Source: Blastomyces gilchristii SLH14081
Lineage: Eukaryota; Ascomycota; Eurotiomycetes; Onygenales; Ajellomycetaceae
NCBI RefSeq assembly: GCF_000003855.2
Contig: NW_003101682.1
Location: forward strand, 5,770,828-5,834,827
DNA: 64,000 nt
Reading direction: 5' to 3'
Shown here one piece after another: positions 23,354 through 34,742 of this stretch. Position 1 is the stretch's first letter. Each line of letters starts with the position of its first letter. The translations under genes were made by a program, and so were the position numbers. The notes beneath the pieces are model-generated. The model had not been told where the DNA came from and ran no database searches. It saw only the letters and a program-made list of their open reading frames with translations.

Positions 23354-25060
23354 TTGAGACTGTCTTCATTGTCTTATAAAACTGAAACAGTAAATCAATC
23401 ACATATTTCAACTGAGTCTACTTCATATCAGAAAGTTTCAATATCTGAATCTTTTCTTAATCAGAGTAATACACTCAATAATCAATCATCTGACATAATC
23501 AAAGAGCTTAAACAGTTATCTTATATATTAAACTTCACTGTGTTCTAACATTCTATATTATATTCAGTGATATAACTGATTTGTTTCTTTATTAAATATC
23601 ATGAAATTATTAATATTATTTAGAGAAGATATAAATTGCATCAACAATGTTTCAAATCTGTGATATTTAAATTATTAGTCAATCAATTTAAAATTAACAG
23701 TAGTGTTATTAAAAAGCATTATTAAAAAGCAATATTAAAAAGTGTTATCAAAAAACATTATCTTTTACAAAGTGAATGTAAAAGTTACTTGAGTAATTAC
23801 TTTCATCTTATTCTCATTTCAAGAATCAGTTATCTCATTATTCTTCATCTCAATGTTAAGATTCTTTATCAGTATTTACATCATAAGTTAAATCACATAA
23901 GCAATGCAGAGAATATGACCTTGTTTATTATTTCAGAAATACAAAGTCAATTTTTACTTCAAGCTCTTTATCATAGTATAGTTATTTACAGCATTATCAG
24001 TTATAATTGTAAGAAGACTGAGACTAATATCTTAATAGTCATTTTTAATCACAGTCATTAATATCTCTGTCATATAATTCTCAGTATGACTATTGATCAA
24101 TGATTCAAATTCAATTAATGTCTCTTGATAAGTTCAGTTCTTATCAATGTAATAACATATTACTTCTATAAATGTAAGATTATTTGTACTATTTCATATA
24201 TTCACTGTGAGAGACACTCTTCAATAATTCTTGAACTCTGATTCTAGATGTTGTATATTAACTTTGTAGTATATCTTAGATTAGACTGAAGACAGAATTG
24301 ATGTAGAATATAAAGATTTGAATTAAGCATTTAAAGAAGTGTTCAGAATTCAGAGTTTTCAATTAATCAAAGAGAAAGATTCAGAGATATACATATATAA
24401 AGTAATTATTCACAGAAGTTATCAGATAAGAGTTATGAAATCAGAGTATTAATATATGATTATTTTCACATAATTTTCTTTAAATTAGAAAGTTAGTATT
24501 ATTAAAAATTATTATCTGATAGAGTAACTTACCAGCTTAGTAGTAATTTTCTGATTATTTTTCTTTTGTTGTCTGCATTATAATGACTTCAGATGTCAGA
24601 AAATTTCTTCAGAGTCATGATCAGTTTACAATAAATATTTTTAAATGAAGTTACAGTAATTATAGCAGAGAGATAACTCTTCAGTAATCTATAATACAAT
24701 CTATTGATAATTATTTCATAGTTCATCTCAGTATTTATGTTGAGTTTTTCATAAATTTGATAGCCTGAAATCAGATGTAAAGAATGAAGTAATTATTTAT
24801 TATAATTGAAAGAGAGTATTCTGTATTGAATTGTAAATAACATAGACTTTGTAATTTACAGTGATTTCTTGAAGAGTTTATAAATCTTCAATAGAAGTAA
24901 AAGAAGTGAAAGAAGTGAATTCAGAAGATATAATAATAATTTAAGAAAGATAATAATTTATTTTCAATAACTAATCACTGATGTGTGTAAGAAGAATTAA
25001 TATAAGAGAAAATTATTCTTGTTTACTAGCTTAGTTATATTTCTTAGGACTCTCTCAGGT
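23354..25060 (+). pseudogene. Unidentified broken frame in D-A
   Basis: Two open pieces, 23354-23548 and 23789-24061, share one phase that continues with stops to about 25060. This makes it the best candidate for a gene carried by the D element. The first piece is Ser/Asn/Gln-rich. The second is hydrophobic with scattered His and Tyr. A repeated SVIKKHY-like string at 23703-23762 is the translation of the recurring DNA motif. I recognise no transposase or helicase motif and assign no function. It could be chance openness in AT-rich sequence. Confidence 0.25.
23703..23762 (+). repeat. Cluster of GTAACACT-type motifs in D-A
   Basis: Three or four overlapping degenerate copies of GTGTTATTAAAAAGCATTAT follow one another over 60 bp. 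Confidence 0.6.
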
Positions 25061-25399
25061 TGAATATCATCAAAGTATAGAAGTGAATAAATAATCTTGA
25101 TTAATCGCTATCATATTTCTTGAAATATATTAATATTGGGAAAGAGAGCGTTATCAAATTATATTATTAGATAATATCATTAAAAATATATTAATATTAT
25201 GAATATCAATGTTGAAAAAATGTTAATACTTATATATTATAGTGATTTGTGAATCATGATAGTGAAATATATATGTATATATATATATTATTCCTGACTT
25301 GATTACAACTTGTATAATAATTTTTGAAAACTTAAAATCAATTTCAATTATTAATAATTATGCACTTGTAACTAACTAATATAAAAAGAAAAAAACTTT

Positions 25400-26260
25400 T
25401 TCTACTTATCATCTTTCTTCTCTTTCTCATTCTTCTTATCATTCTTTATAATTCACTTCTTATTCTTCTTCTTCTTCTTCTTCTTCTCATCTGAGATGAT
25501 AATCATCTTAAAATCTCTCTTCACTGCCTTCTCAGAGAAGAGTTCTCACTGCTTTCTCTTAGTCAGGTCAATCTGTATCTTAAAATCTCACATTTTCTGA
25601 TCTGCTGTCTCAGGTTCCACTTCAGTGATAAGTAGATTGACATGCTCAGAGAGCAGAGCTGTCTTCTTAATATTCTGAATTATAGAGTGCATTTGAGATC
25701 TGAATAAGATCTCAATTCTCTTCTTCTCTGCCAGCTTCTGCTAATCAATTAGAGAACAGAAGTATTATCAAAAATCATTATCTCTTAATAAATAAAAAAC
25801 TTATCAGTTTTGACTTCTTTATCTTCTGCTTTAACACTCTCTCAATCTTCTTCTATCATTACTTATTTACAGTAATACTCTTCTTCTCTCTCTCTCTCTT
25901 TATCTTAAACTTAAATTATTCTCAGAACTTCTTCTGATCTCATCACTACTGTATAAGACTCTTCACTGTCTTCTTCTTCAATCTCTCACAGACAGCATCA
26001 TTCATATTATTTCTATACTTAGTTCAGTCTAAATCTATCAGAAGTATTACTTAAAATTGTTATCATTCTACTATCTTACAAAGTCTCTTCAAGATATTAT
26101 AACATATCTTACAATCTGTCTTCTCTCACTTAAACATCTTCTTCTTCTCTCTCTTCAATCTGTGACAGCACTCACGCGCCTTGATGATTCACAGAACTGC
26201 AGAATATTTGAAGAAGAATGACATGATTAATTTTAATAAGTGTTGAAGAGAGATGAAGGC
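25400..26260 (-). other. D-A inner segment, purine-rich on minus strand
   Basis: CT-rich on plus. The reverse complement matches 59651-60474 of D-B. A Lys/Glu-rich minus frame is visible in places, with a CHRLKREKKK segment near 26150 that both copies share. No domain is recognised. Motif sites are at 25761-25782 and 26043-26064. Confidence 0.4.
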
Positions 26261-26275
26261 AGAAGAGACAGCCAG

Positions 26276-26416
26276 AAATAATATAATAATAGTGATAATG
26301 ATAATGATAATAATAGTGATAATAATAATGATAATAATAGTGATGATGATAGTAATGATGATGATGATGATGATGATAATGATAATGATAATGATGATAA
26401 TGATAATAATGATGAA
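26276..26416. repeat. (GATAAT/GATGAT)n microsatellite in D-A
   Basis: About 140 bp of imperfect triplet-based repeat. The inverted counterpart in D-B is at about 51165-51270. Confidence 0.85.
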
Positions 26417-26928
26417 AGAGAAAGTGTATTGAAATATATTACTAACTTATCAAATATAAAGAGATAAAGAAAATATTAACAGCTTTCAGAGATGTACAGA
26501 AACAGCTACAGTGTTACATAGCAATATCATCTTCATTCAATACATGCACTGTTGATATTCTTTATATACAGTTATCATATAATCTATATCAGAGATACAT
26601 GCAGAAAACAGATCTTTATTACTAGAAAGAATGATTGCAGCAATTCTCTATTTTAATATTATAAAGATAAGTTATTCTCATTTCTTTCTTCTCTCTTTTC
26701 TCTTCTTCTTCAACTCATCACTAAGTTCAAGCTAGTATGAAAACTATTAAAACACTCTTAGAAACTCTTAAATTGAAGAGTATAGACTAATCAAATTTTA
26801 AATACAGAAGAATCAAATTATATTCAATATTACTAATTATTCATTCTCTCTCAATAAAATCACAGTTGTGTCTTCTCTCTTCCATCTTAAACAAAACATA
26901 GCTCATGAAAAGTGAGTATCACATCAGG

Positions 26929-27186
26929 TGTAAGAAATCCCGCTCCTCGCGGATTCTTTACCTCTATTCCTATCTCTCGTGTAACCAATAGGGCTAGCGG
27001 CCCTTGGCTACACACAACTATATAGACTGGAGTTCATGAATACTATTCATAACTCAGCTTGAATGCTATTATACATTTAATCTCTACATTTTATCTTTCT
27101 ACTGTGAATACTTCTAGTAGTTAACAGTACATATTATGTCAAGCTGCAAACACCTGAATAATCACCTGTGAGCACTTATTCTTATA
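26929..27186 (+). repeat. 5' LTR of G3A
   Basis: The first 100 bp keep five CpG sites (CCCGC, TCGCGG, CTCGTG, AGCGGC). The last 60 bp have none. Confidence 0.93.
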
Positions 27187-27218
27187 TTTCAAGCTCAGTC
27201 AGTCAGCAACTATCTGTT

Positions 27219-30200
27219 ATGACTGAAAGAACTAGAAACTTGCATGCTTCAATCTCTGCAAACTCTACTACAGACACTCAGAAGCAGTTATCTGAATCAT
27301 GAATAGCTCTCATAGAAGAAGTCTCAGAGAACTTATCAATTACTTATGAAACATCATTCTCTACATCTGTGACAGAGGAATTCTCTGAATTCATGAGTAA
27401 ACTAATCTCAGTGAAGAATATTCTTGAGCATTTTCTATGAGATTAAGTTATTTTTCTACAAGAAATGCTTGCTGTCTGTAAACACTCTTAAACTGAGTCT
27501 CTAGACATAATCTTCAGAGACACTTATAAAGTGAAAAGAAACTTTCTTAAGCTGCAACTACTTAAGATCACTTATTGAATTACAATCTATAAAAGCTTTT
27601 ACAAGTTTGTATTTGAAATTGACTTACAAGTCTGACTGTGTGACATAAAAGATGAAGAAGCTGTTATCTATATAATGACAGATCTCTATTACACTGAAGT
27701 CAAGAACTGACTGAATTATCTAGAGAATGATTATAAGAGATCTCACTGATCTATTCTCAAGACCTATCTAGAGAATAAGTTAAGAAACTCTGTAAGTTAG
27801 ACAGAGAACATCTGAACTGTAATCATTAATATTAGAAAAAGAGGTGAGAAATCTGATGAAAATTACTCACAGTGCTTTATAAAATTATGATGTGAACTGA
27901 AGTCTGTGAAAACAGAGTTCTGAAACAAGACCTGAATGATGATATTTGTAAAGAGACTGAATAAAGACATACAGAATAAGCTTATTAAATAAGACTCTAA
28001 GCTCTTGATTCTGAAGAAACTGATGACTCTTATTCACTGCTTACAGATCACTGTGAGAGTCACAGACTTATAAAGAGTGAATCACTGATCAGCTCTGTGA
28101 GAGCTAGAACAACAGAGAATAGATTTGCTAGAAAAAGATAATAAGACACAGAGTTATTCATGTCTGACTGCTGAGTAGAGAGAGAGAGCTTCATAAGCTT
28201 CTGTAAACAGAGTATATAACAGAGAGATTAAGAAAAAGAGACTCTGTTTCATCTGTTCTAAATCAGAACATCTTTACACAAACTGTTCAGATAAATTAAA
28301 ATAGAAATTTGAGAAGTCACAGACAGAGTCAGCAACAGTCTTTTTAAGAGTCTTAAAGCTGACATCTGAATCTGTTGCTTTCTCAATGAAAATGCTTGCT
28401 TATGAGAAGAGACTGCATTATAATACTGCTGTTCTACAAGTATGAAAAGTATTGATGAACTCAGAATCCCAGGTCACTGTAGTGTTTCTAAGGCTCACAG
28501 AATGAATAAGCTGAATAATGAAAACTGAGAACCTACTCTTATAACAAGCAGAACATGAGAACTCAGATCTGAGAACTGAGAGACTTATAAGAGTCATCTT
28601 TGAATTGTAAGATCTCTCTGAAACCTGGAGAAGATTTGCAGAAACTGTGATTATTATAGACATCATAGATAACATGTACTTAGAACTTATATAACTTCAA
28701 AGACATAATTCACACATAGCTGTCTGTGAGTCAGGTTTATACTTCTGATCAGTGTTGATAGACTTACTCATGAAGATAGAATTAGTTAATACTGTAGAGT
28801 TAATTAGAGAAGATAAACTCATCTATATAATGACTTTATAAGTGTCTGAGAATCTTGCAGTCATGAAAACTGAGCTTCAGATATCAGAGAAATACTGAGA
28901 TCTTGTAGAGATATTCAGCTCAGTAAAGACAGCTGAACTTCTCTCTTATTATAAGAAGAATCTGATAATAGATTTAATAGAAGAGTAGAAACTCTTCTGA
29001 GAATCAATCTATAAGCTCTTTCATTATGAGACAGAGGTCTTACAGATCTATATAAAGAAGAATCTGAAGAATGACTTTATCTGATCTTTACAGATCTCTG
29101 TGAGAGCCTCTGTGATATTTATAAAGAGAAAGAATGAAGATCTCAGATTATGTATAGACTACTATAATCTGAACTTCAAGATAACAAAGAGTTACTATTC
29201 TCTATCTCTGATTGAGAATGTGATTAACTGTCTTATAAAAGCTGTTATATTCACACAACTGAATGTGATTAATACATATACACAGCTGTGAATATAATCT
29301 GAGAATAAATGAAAGACTGTCTTTAGAACTGTACTGAGATTATTTAAATATCTAGTGATGTCTTTTGATCTGACTAATGTCTCTGTGACATTTCAGTCTT
29401 TCATTAATAAAACACTTCATGTATATCTGAATGTCTTTATGATAATATATCTGAATGATGTGATAGTGTACTTTATAAAGAAGAAAGAACACACTGAGCA
29501 TGTGTGAAGTATATTGAAGATCTTAGATGAGACAGAACTGTATATTAAGCTTACAAAGTGCAACTTCAGTGTCTGCTGAATTAATTTTCTAGAATATATA
29601 ATCACTGTAGATAATATTCAGATGAAATCTTTATAAGTTAAGACTATTCTATCATGACTGAAGTTAACTAGTATTCATGAGATTCAAATCTTTCTGAGCT
29701 TTGTGAATTTCTATAGATGATTTATCTTTGTATTTATAAGAATCTTCTTGACTCTTACAGATATGCTGAAGAATGAAAATAAGAAGAAGTTATTCTATGA
29801 ATAGAGAATGAAAAGATTATTGAGAAGAAAGAACTGTGAAAACTTTCTTATTTCAGAAGCTCACAGAGTCTTTATAAGATTAAAACAGATATTCATTAAT
29901 ACAGTGATACTGTTTCACTTTGATTTCTTGCTCTTAATTAGATTGAAGACAGATGTCTTCTTCTTTATAATTTCAGAAATAGTCTTATAACTACAGTTAA
30001 ATGAGAACTGAGTTTCAGTGGCCTTTTTCTTATGAAAGATGTAACTTATGAAGATTAACTATGACATTCATAATCAGAAGCTTCTTATAATAGTGAAATT
30101 CTTCTGTCACTGATATCACTACTTTGAGAACCTTGTAACAGTGATTACTATTAGAACTGATTATAATAGCTTATAACAGTTTACTTCAATCAAGAAACTC

Positions 30201-32190
30201 TCACAGTGATAGATTTACTAGACTCAGAGACTGAGTGAGTTCTGATTCAAGATAGAATATATTAAGAGAACTAAGAACTCAGTGAATGAACTCTCTCACA
30301 GGCCAGACTATATTAAGAAGACTAGAGTGACAGATATAGAGAAGCTAGAGAAGACAGAAAAGCTTTGCAGAATGCTTGAACTGAGTGTTATAAAGAGATT
30401 GACTGAAGAGTCTCTTAATCTCTTATAAGAGAAGAGAGAGAAGAGAGAGAAGAAGTCTGTACAACTACTCTCTATAACACTGAGAGTTAACACTCTGAGA
30501 ATCTCTGTGAGAATTCTTGAAGAGAGTACTCATAATCTGAAGAATTTACAGGCCTTGAGAAGTGTTATGAAAGATCTGATGTAAAAAGAAACAGAGTATA
30601 AGTCTTTATAAAATCTTCTATTCAGATTGTCTGAACTACAACTGAAGAATGAATATGCTCAGTATATTCAGAAACTGCTCACAGCAGAGACCAACTCTGC
30701 AGAAATAAAGAATTGAAGAAACTTAAATAATCTCTTGTAAAGAGAGGACTGAATTTATATGTCTATGAATGAGTTTCTATGTATAGAACTTATTAAAAGG
30801 CATCATGACTCTTCTCTAGCAGATCATTTTATAGACACTAGAACTTATAAGTTGTTTACAAGGAAATACTTCTGACTGAAGATATGAGAACTTATGAAAG
30901 AGATAGTGAATTCTTATACTGTATATCAGGGTTTTTGAGTAGTGCAGTTCAGATTATATAAAGAACTTACTTCTCTACTCATTCTGTAGAAACCTTGAGA
31001 ATAGCTAGAAATGAATACTCTTATAAGTCTCTCTGAAAGTAAGAACATATATAATGTCTGCTTTGACAGTGTACTAATGATAGTGAATTACTTTATCAAG
31101 ATGACACACTTTATACTCATCTGTAAGAACTTGAAGTCAAAGAATTTGACTTATATCTTTATCTGTAATGTGGTTCAGTTGCATGAGTTATCTATGAATA
31201 TTATCTCAGACAGAGAATCAATCTTTGTAGAAGAGTTCTAGTCTGATCTGATAACTATACTGAAGATCTTGTAAGATTTAAGTATGACTTTTTATTATAG
31301 ATAGATAATCAGACAGAATATCTGATGAATATATTAAAACAGTATCTGNNNNNNNNNNNNNNNNNNNNNNNNNNNNNNNNNNNNNNNNNNNNNNNNNNNN
31401 NNNNNNNNNNNNNNNNNNNNNNNNNNNNNNNNNNNNNNNNNNNNNNNNCAGAGTTTATATACAACAACTCAAAGCATGTCAGCACAGATAAAATTCTCTT
31501 TGAGATACTTACTGAAACTCATCTGTAGATAATCTTGATAAACCTGTGAGAGTACACTATAGAGTGTGATGATATCTGTAGACAGACTGAGAGAATTCAG
31601 AAGATCTGAAAGAAAGCTCATAAATTCTTGAGAAAGACTTAAGAGTATTAGAAGAGATACTATAACTTTAAGTATATTATAAAAAGTTTCAAGAAAGATA
31701 ATAGAGTCTGACTGAGTCTAGAAAATATTATCATGCAGAGATCTAGTAAGAAGCTGAATCTCTTATAAATAGAGTCTTATAAGATTATGAAGAAAGTTAG
31801 CTTATAGTTCTATGAATTGAAACTGTTATCTGAGTTACAGATATATAATATTTTTCATGTCTCTTTACTCTGTGAATATAAGAAATTCTTAGAAGAGAAC
31901 TCTGTGACTTATCACTCTGTCTATAAAGTACTAGAGAATGAAAGAGAATATCAGATCAAAGAAATTGTTGACTCAGAGAAGTGAGATTATAAGCTCTGAT
32001 TCAAGATTCAGTGATAAGAATATTCTGATAAGATGAATAAGTTCACTTGAGAATTATCTAAGCAGATAAGATATCTGCAGAAGCTGAGATATGACTTTCA
32101 TACTGTGAATTCTGATAAGTCAGAATGATATGATCTTTGCTAAGAATCTGATTGTGATAAAGATATTAACACTGTTATTTATGAGTTCTA
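27219..32190 (+). pseudogene. gag-pol: gag-pol remnant of G3A
   Basis: One phase runs from the ATG at 27219 through every domain to about 31290 without a frameshift, so gag and pol were probably a single polyprotein. Gag has a complete zinc knuckle, CFICSKSEHLYTNC, at 28245-28286. The protease site reads NSES at 28458-28469 where DSG is expected. RT runs from about 29100 (LRLCIDYYNLN), with palm motif YLND at 29448-29459. RNase H is at about 29810-30110. The integrase core at 31011-31241 has DSVLMIVNYF-KMTHF and SDRES segments. The assembly gap and a 1-base deletion near 31295 break the end. The chromodomain is at 31922-32103. Stops are frequent. Confidence 0.88.
31349..31448. other. Assembly gap (100 N)
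   Basis: Exactly 100 N within the integrase of G3A. G3B has only about 52 bases at the matching place (46755-46806), so 100 is probably a placeholder size. Confidence 0.95.
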
Positions 32191-32199
32191 GTCTATAAG

Positions 32200-34479
32200 A
32201 TGATGAGTTTCTACTGAGATAAACAGTCTGCAGTGTACATAAGAAAAGAAGAAATCATACTCTTATTAAAGTTAAAAAACAAGAAAATAAATAGAGCTAT
32301 GAACATAATTTAGAGATTAATAAAGAAAAAATAAAGAAAACTCACACTCACACTCTTAATATCTGTGATACTTAATCTTCTCACAACTATCAATTTTCTT
32401 CTTTAAAGAAGCAGAGAGCATTATATCTGTGATACAGATAATTATTACATTTAATATGAAGACTGTCAGAAATGCACAGACTTCAGAGAAGCTGAACATC
32501 AGAGCATGTACAGTTGTAGCAGAGTCTTAAGAACTGACTGTCTGTGCATGTGATCAGATATCTCTTATGAAGCTGTATTCACTTCCTCAGTTATGCTGAA
32601 GTATTCAGTCTGAAAATAATTGAGATATAGAGAGAGAGCTCATCTGTTCAGATCAACTTCTGTCATGAATTCATGGCATTTGCATTGTCTTGATTACCTG
32701 GATTTTATGAGTACTCAGAGACTTATCTCTCATTGATAATGAGATTGCAGAAATGCACTGCAGTGTGAGAATCATTGATGAGAAACCTAGACATATTCAC
32801 ATATGCCTGGTCAGAGATTGTGCAGGCAGAGAGAAGATGATCATAGGCTCACAGAGCTGCAGAAGACACTGGCAACACTGAGAGCTTTGTAAGAACTGTT
32901 AGCTAGAATCTGTAAGGAATTACTTATAAGAAGACTTACAGCAAAGAGAGAGACTGCACTGCTTAGAGCCAGGAACTGGCCTGGAAAAGGCATGAGGTTG
33001 ACTGCTGACCTGAAGATCAGATGCAGTGACAGGTAGACTGACCGTGTGACCGTGTCTGGGACCAGGACCAGATTTTTTGATAGTCTCATTACCAATTCGA
33101 CTGATCCCATTACACAGTTTTAACATTAGATAGTAGTCTCATACTGTCTCAGTGAGACTTACTGTCTACTCTTGTCACATTTTCCAAATGAGGCCATGAT
33201 TTCCACTTCTCAATTTAAATTATTTTTATCACTTTAAATGACTTTAAATCTCATTTGAGTGTTACCAAAAAGTGTTACTTTTTAAAAAATTAAAAATAGT
33301 CTAAAAAAAACCTTAAAATGTCTAAAAATAGTAACTTTATACCAAGAATGAGACTAAATGAGACCAAATGGAATCACTTTCTCATTTTTTTCAAGTCATG
33401 GTTCCATTTTAAGATCTGATATATAGTCACTTTACATGTTTTTTTGATAGCCAGTCCCAGCGGGATTCACGCCAAGAAATGTATGAGACCAGACCAAATG
33501 GGACCAAATGTGAAATTCATGGTCCCGGCGGCCAGTCTAGTGACAGGACTGAGAGAGATGAAGACATAATTGTAAGCAGCAGTGTTCCTGCTTCATCAGC
33601 TGATAAAAAGTGATCAGAGAAGTTGTAGAGATATTCACAAGAAGCTCAGCAGCAGTCAGACATTATTTATAAAGATATTGAAATTGAAAAATTTTTATTC
33701 ATAAGAAGTTCTTGAATCAATATGCAGACATTGTCAGAAACACTCTCTCTCTGTTATCTGAGTGAAAATACTTCACAGATGAATGAGAATACTCATAGTT
33801 TATAAGAATGAAAGCTGTTACAGAAAAAGAGAAAAGAAGATAAGATTTCACAGACAGATCTGAAATATTTATACTACTTTAGAGAGATTTATTTACACTA
33901 TGAGTGATTTCACAGAACAGTCAGATCACTCTAGTAAATAAGAGTGATTGTGAAATACAGGTCTGAATCTTTCTATATAACTATAAAGAGTGATTGCAGA
34001 CTGTAGATATCTTGATTCTATAATTCTACAGAGTGAATAAAAGAATGAAAAATTCCTCACAATTCTACAGTGTCAAAGAACAATGATTTACAAGAATAAG
34101 TGAAAGATCAACTCATGAATACTTCTCTTTGATAGAGATGATCTCATTGAGAGTGATTCATCTGTAAGATGAATCTGTGTGATGATCACACAAGAATCTT
34201 ATGAAAATAGTTGAGAGTCAATTGAAACTCTTCTATATAAAAGATGCAAGATGAATCTGTATAATAGTCAGAGAAGAATCTGTAGATTACAAAGAATCTT
34301 GTGAAACAAGAAACTGAGTGACAGACTCTTTTCTCTTTGTGATAACAAGGGATTTTTCCTCACTGAGGTTTTTTATAGATGTGAAGAGTTTTTAGTAAGT
34401 ATCACTGCAGTGCTGAGCTGATTCTATGAAGTCACTCAGTAAAAGGCTTTGCAGATGAAGTCTTAGAGAGGGAAGAATA
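32200..34479 (+). other. G3A internal region between chromodomain and 3' LTR
   Basis: About 1.8 kb once the nested D element is removed, also present in G3B (47540-49328) and partly in G3C. A plus-strand frame at about 32640-32930 reads like protein when compared between copies: a CHEFMAFALS segment, then FYEYSETYLSLIMRLQKC, with stops at former Arg and Gln codons. This suggests a third gene, but I cannot identify it. The segment from 33800 to 34470 looks untranslated. Reverse open frames at 32841-33126 are shadows. Confidence 0.4.
33034..33539. mobile_element. 506-bp non-autonomous D-family element in G3A
   Basis: TAGACTGACCGTG at the left end and CGGCCAGTCTA at the right. The perfect 8-bp duplication GTGACAGG lies at 33026-33033 and 33540-33547. 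G3B shows the empty site at 48387-48394. Both termini match D-A over about 40 to 90 bp in the same polarity, while the middle differs, except for one motif copy at 33257-33278. It is far less mutated than its host and has no coding potential. Confidence 0.93.
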
Positions 34480-34737
34480 TGTAAGAAATCCTGCTTCTCA
34501 CAGATTCTTTATCTCTATTTCTATCTCTTGTGTAATCAATAGAGCTAGCAGCCCTTGGCTATACACAACTATATAGACTGGAGTTTGTGAATACTATTCA
34601 CAACTCAGCTTGAATGCTATTATACATTTGATCTCTACATTTTATCTTTCTACTATGAATACTTCTAGTAGTTAACAGTATATATCACATCAAGCTGCAA
34701 ACACCCGAATAATCGCCTGCGAGCACTTATTCTTACA
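34480..34737 (+). repeat. 3' LTR of G3A
   Basis: 258 bp. There is no CpG in the first 100 bp. Three survive in the last 60 bp (CCCGAA, ATCGCC, TGCGAG). Confidence 0.93.
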
Positions 34738-34742
34738 TCAGG

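Larger units (their letters stand above)
26929..34737 (+). mobile_element. G3A: complete gypsy chromovirus, 258-bp LTRs
   Basis: LTRs at 26929-27186 and 34480-34737, both 258 bp. The target duplication TCAGG is at 26924-26928 and 34738-34742. It carries gag, protease, RT, RNase H, integrase and chromodomain, then about 2.2 kb of unassigned internal sequence. A 506-bp D-family element (33034-33539) is nested in that last part, and 100 N interrupt the integrase. It aligns throughout with G3B. It is inserted in D-A. Confidence 0.95.

Noticed and set aside
23703..23762. CRISPR-like array
   Set aside because: The units overlap, are degenerate and have no spacers of constant length. Better explained as clustered copies of the D motif.
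32841..33126. Minus-strand proteins of 68-89 residues in G3A
   Set aside because: They span the border of the nested D element, are antisense to the G3 internal region, and G3B has only a partial match. Not conserved as proteins.
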